NCBI GenBank assembly: GCA_026552955.1
Contig: JAPMTS010000014.1
Location: 151,859-215,858 of the forward strand
DNA: 64,000 nt
Reading direction: 5' to 3'
From: Candidatus Methanoperedens sp.
GTDB taxonomy: Archaea > Halobacteriota > Methanosarcinia > Methanosarcinales > Methanoperedenaceae
Made by a program: the position numbers and the translations under genes
Part shown: piece by piece, positions 9,528 through 18,941 of the stretch
Layout of the letters: each line of letters begins with the position of its first letter
How positions within the stretch are numbered: the first letter of the stretch is position 1
Notes under the pieces: model-generated
What the model was told of the DNA's origin: nothing
The model's database searches: none
What the model saw: the letters and a program-made list of their open reading frames with translations, nothing else

Positions 9528-10007
9528 ATTACGAGCGGCCTTTATAAAAATATCCTGGTGGCAACAGATGGGTCAGAACATACTGAAAAAGCAATAATCC
9601 ATGCAATTGAGTTAGCAAAGCTCACGGGAGCACAGCTTCATGCAGTGTATGTGATCAGCATTATCTCCCCTCCTGAAAATCTGGACATTAAGACCGACTA
9701 TGATTCTGGATCATCAGTTTCTATTGATGCATCCATGGATGGATTAAAGAAGATACTTCAACTGGATGGGGATAAAGCAATAAGATCCATAGAGGAAAAG
9801 GCAGCGATAGAGGGTGTAACTGTCAGGAAATGGATCCTGGAAGGGCAGCCTGCAAAAGAGATACTGAGGCTTGCCGAAGAGCAATCATTTGATCTGATAG
9901 TAATGGGAACGCTGGGCAGAGGCGGGATCGAAAAATTCCTGCTTGGAAGCGTGGCAGATAAAGTGATCAGGGGTTCAAAGATCCCTGTGTTGACCGTGAG
10001 AAAATAG
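9528..10007 (+). CDS. Universal stress protein (UspA family)
   Basis: A nucleotide-binding alpha/beta stress protein of about 159 aa. The family's N-terminal KNILVATDGS strand and the ATP-binding signature near the C-terminus (GTLGRGG..KFLLGSVADKVI) are both intact. Homologues start several residues before KNILV, but between the in-frame stop at 9513 and the first GTG (9558) there is no ATG, GTG or TTG. An ATT at 9528 sits five bases after GGGGG and would give a normal N-terminus; I use it as the probable start. If the GTG is used, the first strand is lost. The gene is 19 bases ahead of the 21-aa peptide. Confidence 0.85.
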   Translation: MTSGLYKNILVATDGSEHTEKAIIHAIELAKLTGAQLHAVYVISIISPPENLDIKTDYDSGSSVSIDASMDGLKKILQLDGDKAIRSIEEKAAIEGVTVRKWILEGQPAKEILRLAEEQSFDLIVMGTLGRGGIEKFLLGSVADKVIRGSKIPVLTVRK

Positions 10008-10026
10008 AAAGAGGAGGTGAAAAAAA

Positions 10027-10092
10027 ATGAAAATCAGAAAGATTAAGAAAGTATCAAGAGGAACATGCAAATGCAAATCCTCATGCGCGTAG
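10027..10092 (+). CDS. 21-aa Cys-rich peptide, candidate RiPP precursor
   Basis: A tiny ORF with an exceptionally strong ribosome binding site (GAGGAGGTGA, seven bases before the ATG). The product is 21 residues: a basic N-terminus (MKIRKIKKVSRG) followed by the core TCKCKSSCA with three cysteines (CxCxxxC). A conserved-looking hairpin, a 54-aa Cys-containing protein and a radical SAM/SPASM enzyme follow. This layout is typical of ribosomally made, radical-SAM-modified peptides with thioether crosslinks. The peptide is shorter than usual precursors, so it could also be a regulatory leader peptide. I do not recognise a named family. Confidence 0.55.
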   Translation: MKIRKIKKVSRGTCKCKSSCA

Positions 10093-10140
10093 AAATGTCG
10101 GGAATAATTCGCACAACCTGAGAGAACCGGATGAATTGAC

Positions 10141-10180
10141 GGGAGACGTTGTATCTATTGTGTAGATATATCCGTCTCTC
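10141..10180 (+). promoter_or_regulatory. Long hairpin between peptide gene and maturase genes
   Basis: GGGAGACG (10141-10148) pairs with CGTCTCTC (10173-10180), and inside it TATCTA (10152-10157) pairs with TAGATA (10163-10168) around a five-base loop. There is no T-tract, so it is more likely an attenuator or RNA-processing/stability hairpin that sets peptide and enzyme levels than a complete terminator. The role is inferred. Confidence 0.6.
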
Positions 10181-10224
10181 AATTACCAATGATCCAAATA
10201 ATAAAAAGAGAGTTTGATCGATAG

Positions 10225-10389
10225 ATGACAAAACAAGAAATTAATCCTTATGTAACCCTTATTTGCACCCACTGCGATTTCTACAAGGAGGATGATACAC
10301 AGCTTGAATGCGCCGCCTTCAAGGTTTTAAAAGCCATGCTCCAGGAGGGCAGGATTACACCCGTTGAGATAAAGGATGCCTTGCGGTAA
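10225..10389 (+). CDS. 54-aa Cys-containing protein, radical SAM partner
   Basis: A short protein with a CTHC pair (residues 14-17) and one further Cys near residue 29, then an amphipathic helix and a C-terminal ITPVEIKDAL segment. Its stop overlaps the start of the radical SAM gene by 14 bases, so the two are translationally coupled. Small Cys-rich partners of SPASM enzymes are known in methanogens, either as the modified peptide or as an accessory; which applies here is open. The first Met codon follows AGTTTGATCGATAG, a weak binding site. Confidence 0.65.
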   Translation: MTKQEINPYVTLICTHCDFYKEDDTQLECAAFKVLKAMLQEGRITPVEIKDALR

Positions 10390-11605
10390 ATTTCCCTTGT
10401 TGGCGCCGGGTCATATCCTGCGTGAGCTTGAATCACCTGTTGTTTATAATATCTCTCGGGATGAGTTGTACGAACTTGATGATGAGGCGTTCCAGTTTTT
10501 AAAAAAATGTAATGGTATGACCCCTTTCCCGGATCTGTTCCTGAAGGAAAAAAGGGATGAAAATATTGATTTCATGCTGGATGAGGGGATTATCAATTTC
10601 ACCGAGGGAAATGAAATAAAAACGATCAAATCTCCCCATTCACCTATTCCCTCCCTTCGGTATCTTCTGTTAAATATCACAAATAAATGCAATCTCAAAT
10701 GTAAGCATTGTTATCTCCCGGATCCTGGAAAACGTGAGATTGACCCTGGTATTTTTGAAAAAGCAGTGCAACAATTTGAAGAAATGGGTGGTTTGAAACT
10801 CATGATATCTGGTGGTGAACCGCTGATCCATTCAAGATTCTGGGAACTTATGGATATACTGCCATCGTATGAATTGAATGTGGTTATCCTGTCAAACGGA
10901 ACTCAGATAGACAAGACCACAGCCAGGAAATTATCCCGTTATGTTCATGAAGTGCAGATCAGTATCGACGGTATCCGTTCCCATGATCTTCTGCGAGGAA
11001 AAGGTTCGTATGCCAGGTCTATGAAAGGCATTTCTCGCTTACATGAATCCGGGATACCCATTTCGATCGCCACTATGATACATAAATTCAATACTGATGA
11101 GTTTGATGAGATGGAAAAGCTTTTTTCAACGATGGGAGTGATCTCATGGGGCGTTGATGTTCCCTGTGTTGTGGGTAAGCTTTGCGAAAACAGGGATTTT
11201 GTTCTCGATTTGAAGGAGGCAGCCAAATGCTTAAAATACGGGTTTGGAGCCGGCGCACATGAAAGCACGGGAGATCTCACATGCGGTTCGCACCTCTGTT
11301 CGGTAGCTTCCGACGGTTGCGTCAGTAAATGTGGATTTTTTGAAAATGAACCAGCAGGAGATGTTCGTGATCTGCGGTTAGCATGGGAGAACATCTGCAC
11401 GACCAGCTTATGGAGACTTGATGAACTTGAATGCAAAGAGTGTGCGGTGCTTCATGAATGCAAAGGCGGATGCAGGTTCAGGGCAAAGCAATATAAAGGA
11501 ATACTTGCCCCTGATCCTTTGATGTGCTATGCTAATTTGCCTGGTGGAAGGAAGTACGAGCAGGATGTTAAGAAAAGAATTTCTCCACCTAAAGGAATGG
11601 TGTGA
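10376..11605 (+). CDS. Radical SAM/SPASM peptide-modifying enzyme with fused RiPP recognition-like domain
   Basis: A 409-aa probable peptide maturase. Residues 1-95 look like a PqqD-type winged-helix recognition element (RDELYELDDEAF). The radical SAM core follows with CNLKCKHC (C105, C109, C112) binding the SAM-cleaving [4Fe-4S] cluster and GGEPL for SAM. The C-terminal SPASM region carries nine cysteines (C303, C308, C315, C319, C353, C356, C362, C366, C384), enough for two auxiliary clusters. Such enzymes form thioether or C-C crosslinks in peptides. Coupling to the 54-aa gene and nearness of the 21-aa Cys peptide support a RiPP role; the substrate is not proven. Confidence 0.9.
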   Translation: MPCGKFPLLAPGHILRELESPVVYNISRDELYELDDEAFQFLKKCNGMTPFPDLFLKEKRDENIDFMLDEGIINFTEGNEIKTIKSPHSPIPSLRYLLLNITNKCNLKCKHCYLPDPGKREIDPGIFEKAVQQFEEMGGLKLMISGGEPLIHSRFWELMDILPSYELNVVILSNGTQIDKTTARKLSRYVHEVQISIDGIRSHDLLRGKGSYARSMKGISRLHESGIPISIATMIHKFNTDEFDEMEKLFSTMGVISWGVDVPCVVGKLCENRDFVLDLKEAAKCLKYGFGAGAHESTGDLTCGSHLCSVASDGCVSKCGFFENEPAGDVRDLRLAWENICTTSLWRLDELECKECAVLHECKGGCRFRAKQYKGILAPDPLMCYANLPGGRKYEQDVKKRISPPKGMV

Positions 11606-11623
11606 TGATCTTTTCTGGGCGCT

Positions 11624-11773
11624 ATGAAAAATGAAGGTAAATACGATATGTACATGATGAATGCCGATAGATCAGATAACCATGATATTACTCCGAATTA
11701 CTTCCCTCCCGCTTTTCTGGTTCATTCACCAATTTTTTCTAAGAACGATTCAGCCATATTCTTCATAGGCTGA
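11624..11773 (+). CDS. Doubtful small ORF (49 aa)
   Basis: A 49-residue frame shortly after the radical SAM gene, with a Met- and Asp-rich N-terminus and a hydrophobic C-terminal half (NYFPPAFLVHSPIF). It has no clear ribosome binding site and no family resemblance. It could be part of the RiPP-like locus or chance. Confidence 0.2.
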   Translation: MKNEGKYDMYMMNADRSDNHDITPNYFPPAFLVHSPIFSKNDSAIFFIG

Positions 11774-11837
11774 GAAATTTGCGCCTCAAATGAAATAAAT
11801 GACCACAACAAACAATTGGAAAAGACATCTGAAAAAG

Positions 11838-11902
11838 ACGCCACTTAACGGCGTTGTGTCCGTAAGGATTACAATCCCACCATCCGGGTCTGTCCCCGGA
11901 TG
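11838..11902. other. Cluster of hairpins upstream of katG, possible structured RNA
   Basis: The 469-base gap before katG holds no convincing gene apart from the doubtful small ORF. It does hold ACGCC/GGCGT around a seven-base loop (11838-11854), a small TCC/GGA hairpin (about 11860), and a perfect eight-base stem CATCCGGG/CCCGGATG (11881-11902). The run is GC-rich against an AT-rich background, as for structured RNA or an element end. No known family is recognised. Confidence 0.35.
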
Positions 11903-12029
11903 AAGAGAAGTGAAGGAGAAATCTGAAGAATCTTGTTTTCGTGATTCATCCCGCTGATTTTACCAAACTGGGGTTGGTTGCGCTTTATCACGATAACTTA
12001 ATTATTAGTGCAGATTCAATTTGTGATAG

Positions 12030-14276
<2,247 letters not shown>

Positions 14277-14486
14277 AGGTCTGCACAGGCTTCTCACAGG
14301 GAGAGAAACGGTAAGCTAATCTGGTAGCGAGGGGATTTTCTTCCCCACACTCCCTGGCATTCCGCACAAAACGGTTTTCGGAAATCATCGGTGCAGTCAG
14401 ATTGAACCAGTTTAAATGAACAGAGAATATTGTGTTCATCAAAATCAAATAGCAGAGCTAAATAATCTGCAGGTCTAACAAAAATT

Positions 14487-14816
14487 TTATTCAAGTGGGA
14501 ATGAACGTTCCAAGCTGAAGTATACTGAATATTTCTGCTGTCTTTTTTCCCATCTCTTCAATGTATCATTCTTTTTGTTCTTTTCTACTATTTTGTCATT
14601 GTAAAGCAAACCAAGCCTCATTTCGTCCAGGTACTCGGCCAGTTTTTTAATAGACAGACTCTTATCGTTGATTTCATGGAGAAGGTAGTTGTACAACAAT
14701 AATCCCGTCACACAAAGAAACACATGAGCTCTGATTTTTCGATCTTTCCTATACCAACAAAAATCTTGTCGTATCGCTTTTCTTTTGAATACTTTTCTCC
14801 TGTATTCTTGTATATA
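14487..14816 (-). pseudogene. DDE transposase C-terminal fragment
   Basis: About 110 residues resemble the end of IS4/IS1634-type transposases: the RKIRAHVFLCVTGLLLYNYL helix after the catalytic core and a trailing Lys-rich tail. The catalytic DDE residues are not present, so this is a relic. It lies next to tRNA-Ser, a common integration neighbourhood, although no terminal repeats were found. The adjoining stretch 14277-14486, after katG, holds no gene that I can support. Confidence 0.6.
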
Positions 14817-14866
14817 TATCAAAGGTATGCGGGACGAAAGTATTCGGATTTGAACTAATTGCAAAG

Positions 14867-14951
14867 CGCCGAGGGGGAGATTTGAACTCCCGCTGTGCGT
14901 AGCACAACCGGTTTTCAAGACCGGCGCCTTAGGCCGCTGGGCTACCTCGGC
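14867..14951 (-). tRNA. tRNA-Ser (anticodon UGA)
   Basis: Reverse-strand cloverleaf: acceptor stem GCCGAGG/CCTCGGC with discriminator G, D-arm AGCCCAGCGGCCTAAGGC, anticodon stem CCGGT/ACCGG with loop CTTGAAA (anticodon TGA), a long variable arm typical of Ser, and a T-arm with GTTCAAATC. CCA is not encoded. Confidence 0.96.
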
Positions 14952-15074
14952 ATATTTCCTGCGGAATGGTCGGCATGGTTTATTAATATTGCCTACATGG
15001 AAACATTTAAACTCATTCGATAATTATTGACCATACAATAGAATATATGATTAAATGATATTACAGAGGAAAAA

Positions 15075-15398
15075 ATGACAAATTTATTACTTGTCCTTTC
15101 AAAGGACCCATACACAACAGAAACTCCCGACCTTGTACTTGATATCGGGCTGAATGCAAAGGAAAAAGGAAACGATGTCTCGTTCTATTTAATAGAAGAC
15201 GGCATAACAGCTGCAAGAAAATCAGAATTCGGGAATAAACTCGCAGCAGCGGAAAAGAAAGGCATCAAGATATTTGCAGACGATAAAGCGGTACTTTCAA
15301 GGTCACTTACTGACAAATTAATTAGCGGGGTTGAAATAAAAGAAATCGGAACACTTCTTGATTATATCATGGAATATGATAGAGTCGTGTGGTTTTAG
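15075..15398 (+). CDS. DsrE/TusD-like sulfur-relay family protein (1 of 3)
   Basis: A 107-aa alpha/beta protein of the DsrE/DsrF/DsrH superfamily, which binds or carries sulfur in tRNA thiolation and sulfur oxidation. It starts with the family's first strand (LLLVLSKDPYTTETPD) and ends with the typical aromatic VVWF strand. It has no cysteine, so it cannot itself carry a persulfide. It is first of three consecutive paralogues that probably form a heteromer like TusBCD or DsrEFH. A TATA-like AT-rich region lies upstream at about 15030-15060. Confidence 0.8.
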   Translation: MTNLLLVLSKDPYTTETPDLVLDIGLNAKEKGNDVSFYLIEDGITAARKSEFGNKLAAAEKKGIKIFADDKAVLSRSLTDKLISGVEIKEIGTLLDYIMEYDRVVWF

Positions 15399-15406
15399 GT
15401 GATACT

Positions 15407-15775
15407 ATGACAGATAAACAGCTTACGATAGTTTCAATAAACGGTCCCTACAGGGATGAAGGTGTATTCACGATGATGAGGCTTGCCCATGCGGCAAAAG
15501 AAAAAGGAATAACGGTCAATTTCTTCAACTATCTTGATGCCACAGTGATCGCTCACAGGGACCAGGCACCAAAAGAGTTTCCCCCCATTGAAACAATTTT
15601 TGGGACAATCGTCAAAAAAGGCATAAAGCAGCCCAAAGCTGATGCCATTGCATGTATAAAATGCACGGATGCAAGGGGTGTTACAAAGCAGCAGACTGAA
15701 GGCGTCATAATCGGCGGACTTTATGACCTTGGCGAATGGACCGGAGAATCGGATAAAACAATACTCATCGGGTGA
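15407..15775 (+). CDS. DsrE/TusD-like sulfur-relay family protein (2 of 3), Cys-bearing
   Basis: The middle paralogue, 122 aa. Its loop ADAIACIKCTDARG contains the only two cysteines in the three proteins, near the position of the active Cys of TusD/DsrE, so it is the probable sulfur carrier of the set. The ATG at 15407 follows AGGTGAT; the longer frame overlaps the previous gene and is not favoured. A Gly-rich IIGGLYDLGEW segment lies near the C-terminus. The sulfur donor and acceptor are unknown. Confidence 0.82.
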   Translation: MTDKQLTIVSINGPYRDEGVFTMMRLAHAAKEKGITVNFFNYLDATVIAHRDQAPKEFPPIETIFGTIVKKGIKQPKADAIACIKCTDARGVTKQQTEGVIIGGLYDLGEWTGESDKTILIG

Positions 15776-15780
15776 TTAAA

Positions 15781-16155
15781 ATGAGCAAGAAAGTAAATGT
15801 TATTGTAACACAACCTCCTTATGGAAAAGAAGATGCATTTTCGGCAGTTCCGCTGGCTGCTTCACAGGTTGCAGCAGGGAATGAAGCCTCATTGATCTTC
15901 GTAAGCGGGGGTGTCCATTCAATAGTGAAAGGACAAAAAACAGGATATGGAGACCTTGCGGTATGGTTCAAGGATGTACCGTCAGTAGAAGCTGAAATCA
16001 CCAAGAACAGAGAACTTGTAAGGTTCTTTGCGCTTGACAGGGATGTGGCAAAACGCACTATTTCCGATTCCGAGATCATTTCAGGGATAAAAAAGATAAC
16101 ACTTCCTGAATTGACGGACATGATACTTGAAGCGGATGTGAACCTGGTATTTTGA
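15781..16155 (+). CDS. DsrE/DsrF-like sulfur-relay family protein (3 of 3)
   Basis: The third paralogue, 124 aa and without cysteine. The first strand (VNVIVTQPPYGKEDAFSAV) and the Gly-rich FVSGGVHSIVKG segment are typical of DsrF/TusC. The ATG at 15781 follows GGGTGATT, which is also the end of the previous gene, so the three are one transcript. As a Cys-free partner it probably shapes the complex around the middle subunit. Confidence 0.8.
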   Translation: MSKKVNVIVTQPPYGKEDAFSAVPLAASQVAAGNEASLIFVSGGVHSIVKGQKTGYGDLAVWFKDVPSVEAEITKNRELVRFFALDRDVAKRTISDSEIISGIKKITLPELTDMILEADVNLVF

Positions 16156-16227
16156 AGAAGTATCTTTCTTCCACAGGATTTTATTATAATGGAAACCAGT
16201 GAAAGAATCAACTCAATATGAAATAAT

Positions 16228-16542
16228 ATGAGAATATTATCAGATCTGGATAAAAAGATCCTTGCAAAACTTGCGCCTGAACTTGAAGGCGCAACAGGCC
16301 CTGCGCCCGGGCATGATTACAAGTTCATCCTGCTTCCGGTCTCACATAAATTATCAGAATCCCCGGAGGATTTTGCCAACAGAGCCAACAGGTTGACAGA
16401 TGAAGAGCTTGTCTACCTGATCGATCTTATTTTGCAGGGCGAGGAGGATGTACGCTCACTTGCTGAGGGGGATTATGATGCACTTCTTGAGATGATCGAG
16501 AAAAGGCTACCGGAAAAAGCCAAAGAACTAAAAGATTTTTAA
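16228..16542 (+). CDS. Hypothetical archaeal protein (104 aa)
   Basis: A mostly helical acidic protein with no cysteine or membrane segment. It follows the DsrE-like trio by 72 bases on the same strand and may be cotranscribed. Its stop abuts the convergent metK stop. I do not recognise the family; the repeated Leu/Asp/Glu helices in the C-terminal half (LIDLILQGEEDVRSLAEG) suggest a protein-protein interaction module. Start ATG at 16228 follows an AT-rich stretch without a clear ribosome binding site. Confidence 0.6.
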   Translation: MRILSDLDKKILAKLAPELEGATGPAPGHDYKFILLPVSHKLSESPEDFANRANRLTDEELVYLIDLILQGEEDVRSLAEGDYDALLEMIEKRLPEKAKELKDF

Positions 16543-17742
16543 TCAGCATACAGGTATTTTCCCGTATGCCAGCTCCATGCAGAACTCCTGGATATTCGAA
16601 AGTTCTCTGTCTATGACCTCATTGATTTCTTTTTCCACACTCTCAAGCGTTCCTCTCTCCATGATGGCCTGCGCCGCAGCTATCTTTGGCTGGTCGATGG
16701 GCTCCCCTATCTGGCTCAAAAGCCACACATAGACCTCTTTGATGTCAGGGACATTGACATATATTTCATTTGCTATCCTGTGGCTTAAGACATTGTAGAT
16801 CTTTCCCACATGGCTCACAGGATTTTTCCCCGCAGCAGCTTCACTGCTCACCGGCCGGTTAAGGGGAATGATACCGTTCACACGGTTCCCGCGTCCCACC
16901 TGGCCTGAATCTGCGTCCTCTGCTGAAGTCCCCGTTACTGTAAGATAAATACCGCCCATGCCACGCCCTTCCCTATCAAGCGTGTTCAGGGAAATGGATG
17001 GTTCAAATCCAGTTCTTCCAATGACATACATTTTTATTTCTTCAAGAAGTTCATCTTTTTTCCTGAAATACTCAGATTCTGACCCAATGAACATATCGAT
17101 AAGGGGGTCTGCAATGGTCAGGTCAAGTTTATTTTTTTCCCGCAAACCCATGACTTTAATATCCTCGCCAGATTCGGGAAATCTTTTCTTGAAATCCTTT
17201 GAGTTCAAATATCGCTCTGTTTCAAGCACCAGGGTCTCTGTAGGCGTCATAGGAGCATATCCAACAGCAGCGGAGGTATCATTCGCACCAAGTATCGTAT
17301 CTTTTCTCTTGAATATGTCGGTTAGTTCTGATGAACCCCTGGCAATTTCAACCTGATAATGAATAGAATCGCCGTTTACAAACCGAAGGTTATTTTTTAT
17401 CCATTCTTTTGCGGCGTCTATCGCAATATTATTGACATCAATGACCTCATCTCCAACCTCAAAAGTAGCTCTGTCCCCAAAAATGATACGCATAGGTTTC
17501 AGGATCACACCCCCCTGGAATTTTGTTTTCACTTCGCCTGCAACAAGCATCCCCTTGTCGATATTGTGGTGCATTACCGTGCCGAACCTGTCAAGGTATT
17601 CCCTGCATAGATCGACCGAAACCTGATTCATTATGGAATCGCAAATATAATCAGGATGACCAAGTCCTTTTCGTTCAACGACTTCGACTTTGCGGCCTGT
17701 AACTGGTGTTGCGCCGAGTTCTTCGATTTCGATGTTTCGCAT
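16543..17742 (-). CDS. metK: S-adenosylmethionine synthetase, archaeal type
   Basis: Makes S-adenosylmethionine from ATP and methionine; it belongs to the archaeal family distinct from bacterial MetK. Family blocks visible are ERKGLGHPDYICD near the N-terminus, the GDRATFEVGDEV segment, and RGMGGIYLTVTGTSAEDADSGQVGRGN in the centre (given here as a landmark near residues 240-265). About 399 aa from the ATG at 17742, chosen because relatives begin MRNI; a TTG five codons upstream is less likely. SAM supply matters here for the methylases and the radical SAM enzyme, but no operon link exists. Confidence 0.96.
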   Translation of the reverse strand: MRNIEIEELGATPVTGRKVEVVERKGLGHPDYICDSIMNQVSVDLCREYLDRFGTVMHHNIDKGMLVAGEVKTKFQGGVILKPMRIIFGDRATFEVGDEVIDVNNIAIDAAKEWIKNNLRFVNGDSIHYQVEIARGSSELTDIFKRKDTILGANDTSAAVGYAPMTPTETLVLETERYLNSKDFKKRFPESGEDIKVMGLREKNKLDLTIADPLIDMFIGSESEYFRKKDELLEEIKMYVIGRTGFEPSISLNTLDREGRGMGGIYLTVTGTSAEDADSGQVGRGNRVNGIIPLNRPVSSEAAAGKNPVSHVGKIYNVLSHRIANEIYVNVPDIKEVYVWLLSQIGEPIDQPKIAAAQAIMERGTLESVEKEINEVIDRELSNIQEFCMELAYGKIPVC

Positions 17743-17860
17743 CCTTCCAAACTCCAATCAATAGATGAACCTGCATGGATAAATAGATGATTTATTTTAG
17801 GGATTTTCTGACAAATGCCTGGGAGGACCAATGAGAATGAGTTCACAAACCGTAGTGAGA

Positions 17861-18056
17861 CTCTATTTCAACGGGATAATATTGATAGGATTCGGCTTCC
17901 ATGAAATCACCAGGCTGCGCGCCCCCTCATGTCCTCATAGCCGCCCCGGGTTACGTCAGCTGTGACGTGCCGGGAATCAATCGATTCGAGGTGCGCCGAG
18001 GTTTCAGCGAAAATAAAGAGCCCTGGCAATTTGAAACCCCGGATGGACGCAGATAT
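17861..18056 (+). repeat. Array repeat copy 1 (blocks A-B)
   Basis: First copy of the long direct repeat. Block A reads CTATTTC.AC.GGAT..; block B is the GC-rich core with CATGTCC, CGCCGGGAATC, GCCGAGGTTTCAGCGAAAA and AAAGAGCC. The 344-base gap after metK consists mostly of this repeat. Confidence 0.85.
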
Positions 18057-18086
18057 AAATTATTGAAAAAGACATGGTATCTACAT

Positions 18087-18437
18087 TCAGGTATCCCTTA
18101 TTTTAAAAACCTTGTCTTTCAAAATAATAAATTTCTTATAGACTTCTGTCGATTTCAACAATGTTTCAAGCAAATGCATCCTTATAGCACTATTTGTGGT
18201 TGAAGCCCTTATCAATATTACTCCACTTGATGGTTTCTCCAATCTGAAAACAAGTTCACCAAAATCCTTATCGTCGGTTATCAAGACTCTTCTTTCTTTG
18301 TTTGCTTTGTCCAGAACTTCTTCATCAGATGCAGATGGTTTCCAATCACCCACAAAAATAACATCATATCCTGCTGCATTCAATAAATTTGAAAGTCTCT
18401 TGCCTGAGCATTCATCCACCAGAAATTTGACTTTCAA
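18087..18437 (-). CDS. DUF5615 PIN-like toxin
   Basis: A 116-aa PIN-like putative RNase toxin. The N-terminal FLVDECSGKRL and the central ITDDKDFGELVF carry the acidic residues that would bind metal (D8, E9 and the two Asp of TDDKD), and the C-terminal part closes with a short strand. It partners the upstream DUF433 protein, with a four-base overlap (antitoxin first). This type pair is widespread in archaea and resembles VapBC in logic. It lies between array repeat copies 1 and 2. Confidence 0.85.
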   Translation of the reverse strand: MKVKFLVDECSGKRLSNLLNAAGYDVIFVGDWKPSASDEEVLDKANKERRVLITDDKDFGELVFRLEKPSSGVILIRASTTNSAIRMHLLETLLKSTEVYKKFIILKDKVFKIRDT

Positions 18438-18664
18438 GCCGTTTCCACCATCGGTATAATTTGTTCTCCGGCTATGACTTCAGAAACATAAGTCAGTGCT
18501 GCCCTGATGTCTTCTTCTGTAATATTCGGATATTCTTCCAGGATATCGCTTATGCTCATCCCATCCGCCAGTCTTTTAAGTATGGCATCAACAGGAATTC
18601 TGGTACCCTTAATAATAGGTTTTCCAACCATTATTTTGGGGTTTACTACTATTCTTTCTTCCAT
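18434..18664 (-). CDS. DUF433 antitoxin
   Basis: A 76-aa helix-turn-helix protein of the DUF433 family. The signature NPKIMVGKPIIKGTRIPV is followed by a helical domain ending in EDIRAALTYVSE. It would neutralise the DUF5615 toxin and bind its own promoter. I use the ATG at 18664; a TTG seven codons upstream is also in frame. Confidence 0.85.
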   Translation of the reverse strand: MEERIVVNPKIMVGKPIIKGTRIPVDAILKRLADGMSISDILEEYPNITEEDIRAALTYVSEVIAGEQIIPMVETA

Positions 18665-18730
18665 CTCTATAATAGTTGGATTCAAATCTATTATAGTTTT
18701 GTGTGTTTATTTCGACATGGTTTTAAATAA

Positions 18731-18933
18731 GTTCCCAGGCTGCGCGCCCCTCATGTCCCCATGGCCGCCCGGGGTACGTCCGCTTTGACGCACCGGGAAT
18801 CGACTGAGTTGATGGGCGCCGAGGTTTTATCGAAAATAAAGAGCGCTGGCGATTTGAAAGCGCGGATGAATAGGTATCGACACAAATGTTTGTCATAAAG
18901 CGCTTATGCTTTGCGTTTTTATATGAAAAAAAC
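18731..18933 (+). repeat. Array repeat copy 2 (block B and start of block D)
   Basis: Block B core followed by the start of block D (TTGTCATAAAGCGCTTATGCTTTGCGTTTTTATATG). It is cut at AAAAAAAC by the IS66-type insertion; the rest of D resumes at 20549. Confidence 0.85.
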
Positions 18934-18941
18934 GTATTTGT

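Noticed and set aside
9301..9597. 98-codon frame before the stress protein, with a trace of a CoA-binding-like segment
   Set aside because: The frame overlaps the true stress-protein start and only about 35 residues look familiar; at most a relic.
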